A program made the translations under genes and the position numbers. This document shows positions 5,624 to 10,220 of a stretch of 10,220 nt of DNA, one piece after another. The stretch's first letter is position 1. The number at the start of each line of letters is the position of its first letter. The notes beneath the pieces are model-generated. The model was not told the DNA's origin. It saw nothing but the letters and a program-made list of their open reading frames with translations, and made no database searches. The stretch comes from DAIUCA01 sp964613675 (lineage in GTDB: Bacteria > Pseudomonadota > Gammaproteobacteria > Competibacterales > Competibacteraceae): NCBI GenBank assembly GCA_964613675.1, contig CAZTIH010000095.1, forward strand, positions 1-10,220. The letters are read 5' to 3'.

Positions 5624-7012
5624 ATGACTTCTCATAAAGAAAGTCCCTTTTATGGGCGTCCCCTTTTTTATGTCGCGCTAATTTTGGTCCTAGCTCTCAT
5701 TTTTTCGACCTATCGTTTGCAACAGGAACGCGGCGCTTGGGAAATTCGCGAACAGGAGTTGGAACGCGAAATTGGTGATTTTCGCACGAGTCAAGCTCAA
5801 CTCAATCGAGACATCACTAATCTTACGAATGAGCGTACGGGTTTAACCGAACAGTTGAATCGCGCAACTCAACGAATCTCCCAAATCGAAACCGATCTCA
5901 CCGCCCAACTCACCCAGCTTGAAAGCGAAAAAGCCGATCTCACCGCCCAACTCGCCCCCCTTGAACAGCAGATCGAGACACTAAACGGGGAATTGGAAGC
6001 GGCGACCACGGCTCGCGATGTCCTGAACGCGCAAATCACTCAACAGAATCAGCGGCTCACCCAACTTTCGGGGATTCAACAAACGCTGACCGAACGGAAT
6101 AGTCATTTAGGCCGTCGGTTATCCACCCAACAAAATCTCGAACGCCAACTGCGGCGGCAGCTTGATGAGGCCAGTGAGCAGTTAGCGGAAGCCAACACCC
6201 AATTGGCTGATGAACAACGTCGTAGTTTCCAGCGACAACAGCGCGTAACGGATTTGCGCAATCAATTAGTCACGCAACAGCGCAATAATCGTGCGATACG
6301 CCAAGAGATGACTGCATTGCAGCAGCAGTCAACCGAGACCCAAGAACAGCTTGCAGCGGCCCAACAACAAGCGGCTGAAGCACGCCAGCAATTGGCTGAA
6401 ACGCGGGGACAACTCACCCAAAGCGTGACTGTGTTGAAAGATACGACCCTTAATAAGGATGAAACCGTTGCCCAAGTGACGCAGGTCAACCAGGAGAGCA
6501 GTGAATTACAAGCGCAATTTGTAGCCTTAAATGCGCAGCACGAGGCGATGGCGGCGGAAAATGCGAGGTTGCAACAACAGGTCAGTTCGTTGACGCAGTC
6601 TTTGACAGAGATGGAATACTCGTTATTAGCCGACGCACAGCGTGCCAACTATCTGCAAAGCCAAGTGACCGTGCTCGAAATTAATGCCCGTCGTCTCAAT
6701 CGCGAGAACAACCAAACCGTCGAACAGCTCGCGACTGTACGCAATGAACTCGATCAGTTACGCAGCGAACACACTCGCCAAGCCGACGCCACACAAAAAT
6801 TAAGCGACGAAAATGCGCAATTACGCGGATTAATTGATGCTGCCTCTGAGAACTATAATGCGCTGGCGGGTAGTTTCAGCCAGGCAAACGTAGAGTGTAC
6901 GGGGTTACGGCAGATGGTGGACGAGTTCGTCGAAACGATTGATCTCGCCAATGCCGAACGCAACGCGCTACTCGACGCACTTCAACAGTGCGAAGTCGCA
7001 ACGCAGCCTTAG
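5624..7012 (+). CDS. Membrane-anchored, glutamine-rich long coiled-coil protein
   Basis: A 462-residue protein: a short N-terminal segment, one transmembrane helix at about residues 14-30 (FYVALILVLALIFSTY), then about 400 residues of almost continuous heptad-rich coiled coil rich in Gln, Glu, Leu and Ala. With no cleavage motif after the helix it is probably an N-in, signal-anchored protein with its rod in the periplasm. The last 50 residues are less repetitive and hold the only two cysteines (425 and 456), which could form a disulphide. A 20-base identical DNA repeat (5892-5911 and 5934-5953) encodes DLTAQL twice, 14 residues or two heptads apart, showing growth by internal duplication. Database hits to SMC, myosin or TolA-like proteins would reflect composition rather than descent. 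No function can be assigned. The gene is monocistronic. Confidence 0.85.
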   Translation: MTSHKESPFYGRPLFYVALILVLALIFSTYRLQQERGAWEIREQELEREIGDFRTSQAQLNRDITNLTNERTGLTEQLNRATQRISQIETDLTAQLTQLESEKADLTAQLAPLEQQIETLNGELEAATTARDVLNAQITQQNQRLTQLSGIQQTLTERNSHLGRRLSTQQNLERQLRRQLDEASEQLAEANTQLADEQRRSFQRQQRVTDLRNQLVTQQRNNRAIRQEMTALQQQSTETQEQLAAAQQQAAEARQQLAETRGQLTQSVTVLKDTTLNKDETVAQVTQVNQESSELQAQFVALNAQHEAMAAENARLQQQVSSLTQSLTEMEYSLLADAQRANYLQSQVTVLEINARRLNRENNQTVEQLATVRNELDQLRSEHTRQADATQKLSDENAQLRGLIDAASENYNALAGSFSQANVECTGLRQMVDEFVETIDLANAERNALLDALQQCEVATQP

Positions 7013-7281
7013 AAACAGTTTTTGCCATCGCGCTTGACGCTGAAATTTATACCTTGTACAGGGTTTGTTCAGGATAGTCCGCCCCTTGTCTAATACACAA
7101 AAGGGCGGCATATTAGGGCCGCAGTCCCTCAAGAGCGGCCAATGTGCATAAACCACGCTGCGCTCCATCGCTTCAACAACATTGTGATCCAAACAATTGA
7201 TTGTAAAAGAGATTTCATGAATTACTCCGCTTGTTTCCCTTGCAACTCATTTTATTCCATCCGCCATTGAGGAGGGTTCCC
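7013..7281. other. Intergenic region with two GC-rich hairpins
   Basis: This 269-base gap holds no convincing gene. Two inverted repeats stand out. The first is at 7079-7108: CCGCCC pairs with GGGCGG, then after a small internal loop TTGT pairs with ACAA around a seven-base loop. The second is at 7117-7140 (GGCCGC with GCGGCC, 12-base loop). Neither is followed by a T run on either strand, so they are not classical intrinsic terminators. They may end the coiled-coil transcript by another route or form the leader of the 68-residue gene. Confidence 0.5.
7269..7276 (+). promoter_or_regulatory. Ribosome-binding site for a TTG start
   Basis: GAGGAGGG lies five bases before TTG at 7282-7284. No ATG or GTG in this frame is as well placed, so this site fixes the start of the small gene at a TTG codon. 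Confidence 0.75.
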
Positions 7282-7488
7282 TTGAAAACGATCCCCGCGA
7301 TTGACCTTAGCACCTTATCGTTAGACGAATTACAACAGCTTTCTCGTGAGATTCGCCGCCGTCTAACCCGTCCGACCTCACTTCCGAAAGCCTCCAACGG
7401 CGATGATTCGTTGAGAAGACTTGAAGAAAATCTCCGCCGTGAAGTACTTGAATATCAGCATCGCGACCCACGCATTATTCGTCTTTAA
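7282..7488 (+). CDS. Small basic helical protein, unrecognised (68 aa, TTG start)
   Basis: The frame is open from 7231, but the well-placed GAGGAGGG at 7269-7276 points to TTG 7282, giving 68 residues that begin MKTIPAIDLSTLSLDELQQL. Two helices are likely: residues 13-29 (LDELQQLSREIRRRL), then a Pro/Ser/Gly linker, and 43-58 (LRRLEENLRREVLEYQ). It is rich in arginine and lacks cysteines, a signal peptide or membrane segments. The LSLDEL...L...I opening faintly recalls the oligomerisation helix of H-NS-like proteins, but the C-terminal DNA-binding motif of that family is missing, so I make no assignment. Its last 14 bases overlap the 3' end of the convergent hisD-like gene. The strong ribosome-binding site is the main reason to believe it is expressed. 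Confidence 0.62.
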   Translation: MKTIPAIDLSTLSLDELQQLSREIRRRLTRPTSLPKASNGDDSLRRLEENLRREVLEYQHRDPRIIRL

Positions 7489-8815
7489 AAAACGTCGGAT
7501 TCTCCATCACTTTTTCCCGCAAGGAAGACACCGCTAATGCGTGTCCAGCAAACCCTTCGTAATCAGCCAAAACTCCCGCGTGATAAGCCAACTCGCCGTA
7601 CCCCGTGCGCGTCACCATGGCCACCGTGGACCGTTTCAAATAATCAAAGACGGACAATGGCGACGCCGTTATCGCCGCCCCCGAAGTGGGCAATACATTG
7701 TTGGGACCAATCACAAAATTCGCTAATGTCATCGGCGTGTGGTGACCTAACAGAATCTCTCCCGCATTCTGAATTCGTCCCAGATAGCTCATAGGTTCCT
7801 CTGCTAAAATCAACAGATGTTCTGGCGCATAATCATTGATGAAGTCGATTGCCTGAGCCTCGTTTTCCGCCAACACCACCCCCCCCCGTGAACCGCCCAA
7901 CACCGTCCGCGAATACTGTGCGCGTTGATCGCTCATTTTGGCCCAGAAATAAGGGATTGCCTCACTGGCCTGTTGCGCGACGCTCTCGCTGGCGGTCACT
8001 AAAAAGGCGGAAGAATCGTCTCCATGTTCGGATTCAATAATTAAATCGAGTCCCGCTAATGCGCCATTTGCTTTTGCGTCGGCAAATACGATGGCTTCGC
8101 TCGGGCCAGCGGGGAAGCTGACATCGATGTGATCGGCCAATAACCGTTTGGCAGCGATGTAATACGGACTCCCTGGACCGACGATTTTAGCGACCTTGGG
8201 CAGGGTTTGGGTGCCAAACGCGGCGGCGGTCACCGCTTGTGCACCTCCAACTTTGTACACTTCCGTCACGCCCACCAGCCGCGCCGCCACCAACGAGGCT
8301 GCATCGGCTAAACCGTCTCGACCTGGTGGGGTTAACACCACAATGCGCGGAACGCCCGCAACGACGGCGGGAATAGCCGTCATCATCAGCACGCTGGGAA
8401 ATGACCCCTTGCCGCGTGGCACATAACACGCCACCGACGGAATGGGCGTAAATCGTTCTCCCGCAAAAGCCCCTGGTCGCACTTCGTCGAGCCAAAACTT
8501 TTCGGGGAGCTGCTGCTGATGAAAGTGGTGAATGTTCTGAATGGCATACTTAATAGATTCAATCACTTGGGGGGACACGCGGCGGAAAGCGTCTTCAAAC
8601 TCTTCCTCCGAAACGCGCAGTTGGGGAGGCGTCAAGTTTGCCCCATCAAATCGCGCCGCCAATTCGCACAACGCCACATCGCCGTGGGCCTGAACTGCCG
8701 CGATAATGGGGCGTACCGCCTCGATGAAGGGGGTGAGATTTTCTTCGGTACGGGCGAGAAGCGTGCGGCGGCCTTGCGCATCGAGTTCGTTCAGCCGATG
8801 TAATTTGACGGTCAT
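7475..8815 (-). CDS. hisD: Histidinol dehydrogenase family protein (HisD-like)
   Basis: A 446-residue protein collinear with HisD, the NAD-dependent zinc enzyme that oxidises histidinol to histidine in two steps. A GGAG six bases before the ATG at 8813-8815 supports that start over an in-frame TTG at 8827. Conserved blocks include VACYVPRGKGSFPSVLMM, EVYKVGGAQAVTAAAFG, KIVGPGSPYY, FPAGPSE and the catalytic NDYAPEHL (Glu332, His333). Against E. coli HisD, the zinc ligand Gln259 is replaced by Glu261 (ESEHGDDSS), Asp360 by Asn366 and substrate-contact His367 by Asn373 (ANFVIGPNNVLPT). His262, Glu414 and His419 are retained as His264, Glu420 and His425. The FDYLKRSTV block also differs from the usual DFQKRMTV. 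This may be a HisD paralogue with another alcohol substrate, as in HpsN-type dehydrogenases, or a divergent true HisD. No other his genes are adjacent. The symbol is family-level only. Confidence 0.85.
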   Translation of the reverse strand: MTVKLHRLNELDAQGRRTLLARTEENLTPFIEAVRPIIAAVQAHGDVALCELAARFDGANLTPPQLRVSEEEFEDAFRRVSPQVIESIKYAIQNIHHFHQQQLPEKFWLDEVRPGAFAGERFTPIPSVACYVPRGKGSFPSVLMMTAIPAVVAGVPRIVVLTPPGRDGLADAASLVAARLVGVTEVYKVGGAQAVTAAAFGTQTLPKVAKIVGPGSPYYIAAKRLLADHIDVSFPAGPSEAIVFADAKANGALAGLDLIIESEHGDDSSAFLVTASESVAQQASEAIPYFWAKMSDQRAQYSRTVLGGSRGGVVLAENEAQAIDFINDYAPEHLLILAEEPMSYLGRIQNAGEILLGHHTPMTLANFVIGPNNVLPTSGAAITASPLSVFDYLKRSTVAMVTRTGYGELAYHAGVLADYEGFAGHALAVSSLREKVMENPTFFKDE

Positions 8816-8821
8816 AGCGGT

Positions 8822-8825
8822 CTCC
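8822..8825 (-). promoter_or_regulatory. Ribosome-binding site fixing the hisD-like start
   Basis: GGAG on the minus strand lies six bases before the ATG at 8813-8815. The longer in-frame TTG start at 8827 would place this sequence inside the gene. Confidence 0.7.
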
Positions 8826-8931
8826 AAAACAGTCGTTCATTAAGGGCAAACGCGCAATATACCCAACCGAATGGACTTCAGCGGTGCCCGAGCGATGTAA
8901 GCTGCAAGTTTTGTCTAACCCAGGTGAACTC

Positions 8932-9378
8932 ATGACGCCTTTTTCTTTACCCCAACCGCTATCGGGCGGTTTAGAGACCTCGCTCCAGATGATTTTGACG
9001 GAGTGGCAAGCGGATCGCGTCGTTTTAACGGTGACGCTGACGGAAAATCATCTTAATCGTGCCCATATCGTTCATGGCGGTGTGCTGGCGGCGATGATGG
9101 ATGTTGCGGGGGCGTATGCGGGGTGTTACGCGCCTCCGCAATTTGCGACGAGCGCGTTAACGCTCAATTTGAATGTGAGCTATACCGGTCAAGCGAGTGG
9201 TGGCACGTTGACGGCGGTAGCGGTGAAGCAGGGCGGCGGACGACAGACCTTTTTTAGTGGCATTGAGATTCGCGACGAAGCGGGACGACTGATTGCTTTT
9301 GGTCAAGGCACCTATCGTTATCGTCACCCATCGACGAGCGATCCGACGGATTTAGTCGCGCCGGACATCGGTTGTTGA
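8932..9378 (+). CDS. PaaI-type hotdog-fold acyl-CoA thioesterase
   Basis: A 148-residue single hotdog domain. The signature ENHLNRAHIVHGGVLAAMMD (residues 38-57) matches the PaaI/YbgC-like thioesterase core: an Asn-containing loop, HGG at 48-50 on the central helix and the probable catalytic acid Asp57. The later strands ALTLNLNVSYTGQAS and GGTLTAVAVKQGG...FFSGIEIRDEAGRLIAFGQGTYR complete the sheet. The family hydrolyses acyl-CoA thioesters, in PaaI itself phenylacetyl-CoA derivatives; the substrate here is unknown. AGGTG five bases before the ATG at 8932 supports this start, although the frame stays open from a GTG at 8884. It diverges from the HisD-like gene and converges with the DUF2058 gene, overlapping its 3' end by 27 bases. 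Confidence 0.92.
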   Translation: MTPFSLPQPLSGGLETSLQMILTEWQADRVVLTVTLTENHLNRAHIVHGGVLAAMMDVAGAYAGCYAPPQFATSALTLNLNVSYTGQASGGTLTAVAVKQGGGRQTFFSGIEIRDEAGRLIAFGQGTYRYRHPSTSDPTDLVAPDIGC

Positions 9379-9969
9379 AGGCGATAGCTCTGAGGGAATA
9401 GATTCTTCATGCGCAAAATCGTGTTCTGTCCACTCGGCGGTGAGCACAGGTAGGGGGGTGAGGAGATCGTCCGCTTCGACGGCTTGGGGGTCATGGAGGA
9501 CGAGGACCCATTCTGGTTTGAGGGCGTGAATGCGGAGGGCGGCCTCTCGGGTGACGATGACACAATCGAAGGGGTCTTCGTGACGCACTAGGCCCAAGCG
9601 ACCTTTCGCGAGTAATCGACGTTGGGGCGGCGTAACCCGTACGCGACGAATCCAGTGTTCGTCCCAGCGATAGAAGTAGAGTTCGTCGGCGCGATCGTCG
9701 TTAAGGCGTTGACGTGCCAAGATTTGTTCGATGCGTAGGATGATTTCGCGGGTGACTCGTTCGGCGGCGCGGGCCTTTTCGAGGGCCTGATCATGGGCCC
9801 GTTTTTCGGCGACTTGTTGGGCAAGTTCTTCGGCCTGCTGTTGGGCCTCGGCGCGAGCGGCCTTACTTTTATGTTGCTGATGCTGATTTTTACGGCGTTC
9901 TTGCTCGGCGGCTTTGGCCTTTTCCTTAGAGACGAGGCCCGCTTTAAGCAACTGGTCGCGAATGGACAT
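9352..9969 (-). CDS. DUF2058 (YaiL-like) protein
   Basis: A 205-residue soluble protein. The opening MSIRDQLLKAGLVSKEKAKAAEQERRK is the hallmark of the DUF2058 family (E. coli YaiL, about 180 residues). A long Lys/Arg/Glu/Gln-rich helix follows (about residues 15-95). The C-terminal globular part includes ADELYFYRWDEHWIRRVRVTPPQRRLLAKGRLGLVRHEDPFDCVIVTREAALRI. The family is annotated as nucleoprotein or polynucleotide-associated regulators, but its biochemical role is not established. The frame is open upstream to 10167, but homology begins at the Met at 9967-9969, which has a GAGG eight bases upstream, so the shorter start is chosen. The last 27 bases overlap the convergent thioesterase gene. 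Confidence 0.93.
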   Translation of the reverse strand: MSIRDQLLKAGLVSKEKAKAAEQERRKNQHQQHKSKAARAEAQQQAEELAQQVAEKRAHDQALEKARAAERVTREIILRIEQILARQRLNDDRADELYFYRWDEHWIRRVRVTPPQRRLLAKGRLGLVRHEDPFDCVIVTREAALRIHALKPEWVLVLHDPQAVEADDLLTPLPVLTAEWTEHDFAHEESIPSELSPSTTDVRRD

Positions 9970-10049
9970 AACATCTGCCTCGGTGACGGGGGATGGAAAC
10001 TCTCCATAGACTGCCAAATGAAGGCGATGTTTTTGGGAGTTGGGCGTTA

Positions 10050-10100
10050 TTGACCTTCTCCCCGCCCTGAAGGACGGGGATTGTCGCGCATTTCGGTCAA
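10050..10100 (-). mobile_element. Probable right-end/omegaRNA-like relic of an IS200/IS605 (TnpB) element
   Basis: On the minus strand a hairpin reads CCCCGTCC-TTCA-GGGCGGGG (10060-10079). It is fully paired as RNA on that strand through one U-G wobble, but mismatched on the other. It is followed by AGAAGGTCAA and then TAAC. GC hairpins of this form ending in GGTCAA are typical of the right ends of TnpB-carrying IS200/IS605 elements, where the 3' part of the omegaRNA is encoded. TTGACC (10050-10055) and GGTCAA (10095-10100) form a six-base inverted repeat around it. No TnpB coding sequence is visible on either side, so this would be a solo end or relic. Recognition is by pattern memory only. 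Confidence 0.5.
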
Positions 10101-10122
10101 ACGGACTTTGGTTGAACATTGA

Positions 10123-10220
10123 TTTCGAGAGTGCTTCAAAGCGGGCATTCGAGTTAACAATGAACATTTATATCTGTTCATAATTTAGTGGGTTTCAATG
10201 CCCTTCAAAGCGGGCGTTCG
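10123..10220 (-). CRISPR. Trailer end of a probable CRISPR array continuing past the window
   Basis: The 17-base core TTCAAAGCGGGC(A/G)TTCG occurs at 10135-10151 and 10204-10220, 69 bases apart, a normal repeat-plus-spacer period. The right copy is preceded by GTTTCAATGCCC (10192-10203). On the minus strand it therefore ends in ATTGAAAC, the 8-base 5' handle typical of many type I and III crRNAs, and GCCC/GGGC form the repeat's small stem. The left copy has the same core but a degenerate 3' end in that orientation, as expected of the terminal repeat. If the repeat is about 36 bases, one spacer of about 33 bases lies at 10159-10191. Only one and a half repeats are visible, so repeat length and cas type cannot be fixed. 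Confidence 0.55.

Noticed and set aside
8415..8430. TGGCACATAACACGC on the plus strand, antisense to the hisD-like gene
   Set aside because: The spacing is right but the -12 element is poor. It lies within a strongly conserved coding block, so it is probably chance.
8884..8931. GTG start 16 codons upstream for the thioesterase
   Set aside because: There is no ribosome-binding site in front of it. The ATG at 8932 has AGGTG at the right distance, and the hotdog domain starts after it.
9198..9213. TGGCAC-like sigma-54 match within the thioesterase gene
   Set aside because: The GG-N10-GC spacing fits, but the -12 part is CGGC rather than TTGC. It lies inside a coding region with no suitable gene just downstream.
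9970..10167. N-terminal extension of the DUF2058 frame (66 extra residues)
   Set aside because: The extension runs through the TnpB-like hairpin and the CRISPR terminal repeat. The DUF2058 hallmark MSIRDQLLKAGLVS begins at 9969 with a GAGG before it.

Overview
The window looks like chromosomal DNA of a nitrogen-fixing proteobacterium. The evidence is the start of nifH under a textbook sigma-54/NifA promoter, a deoxyxylulose-pathway ispG of the long proteobacterial form, and DUF2189 and DUF2058 (YaiL-like) proteins, which I know mainly from Proteobacteria. A gammaproteobacterium is the best guess. I cannot name a genus.

Layout, left to right. (1) 1-490: the 5' end of nifH on the minus strand, with its -24/-12 promoter at 352-367 and an upstream TGT-N10-ACA NifA site at 473-488. 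A terminator at 513-541 insulates it from the genes upstream, so this is the 5' edge of a nif transcription unit. (2) 576-2319: three minus-strand genes: a DUF2189-type membrane protein, a VOC/glyoxalase-fold protein overlapping it, and an unrecognised soluble protein with an HEGSH motif. (3) 2383-4310: ispG and a FixJ/LuxR-type response regulator on the plus strand. (4) 4311-4675: a non-coding stretch with a long two-part hairpin, a second hairpin and a strong plus-strand terminator. This is a candidate structured RNA or a highly structured 3' UTR. (5) 4676-5554: an EamA-family permease on the minus strand, divergent from (6) 5624-7012, a membrane-anchored, glutamine-rich coiled-coil protein. 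(7) 7013-7281: an intergenic stretch with two GC-rich hairpins, then a 68-residue basic protein with a TTG start. (8) 7475-8815: a HisD-family dehydrogenase on the minus strand with several canonical zinc- and substrate-site residues replaced. (9) 8932-9378: a PaaI-type hotdog thioesterase, convergent with and overlapping (10) 9352-9969, a DUF2058 protein. (11) 9970-10220: a right-end-like hairpin resembling those of IS200/IS605 (TnpB) elements, then what looks like the trailer end of a CRISPR array that continues past the window.

Apart from the VOC/DUF2189 pair and possibly ispG/fixJ-like, the genes are short independent units on alternating strands. The parts most worth attention are the structured RNA candidate at 4453-4666, the CRISPR edge with the adjacent TnpB-type relic at 10050-10220, and the atypical HisD homologue.
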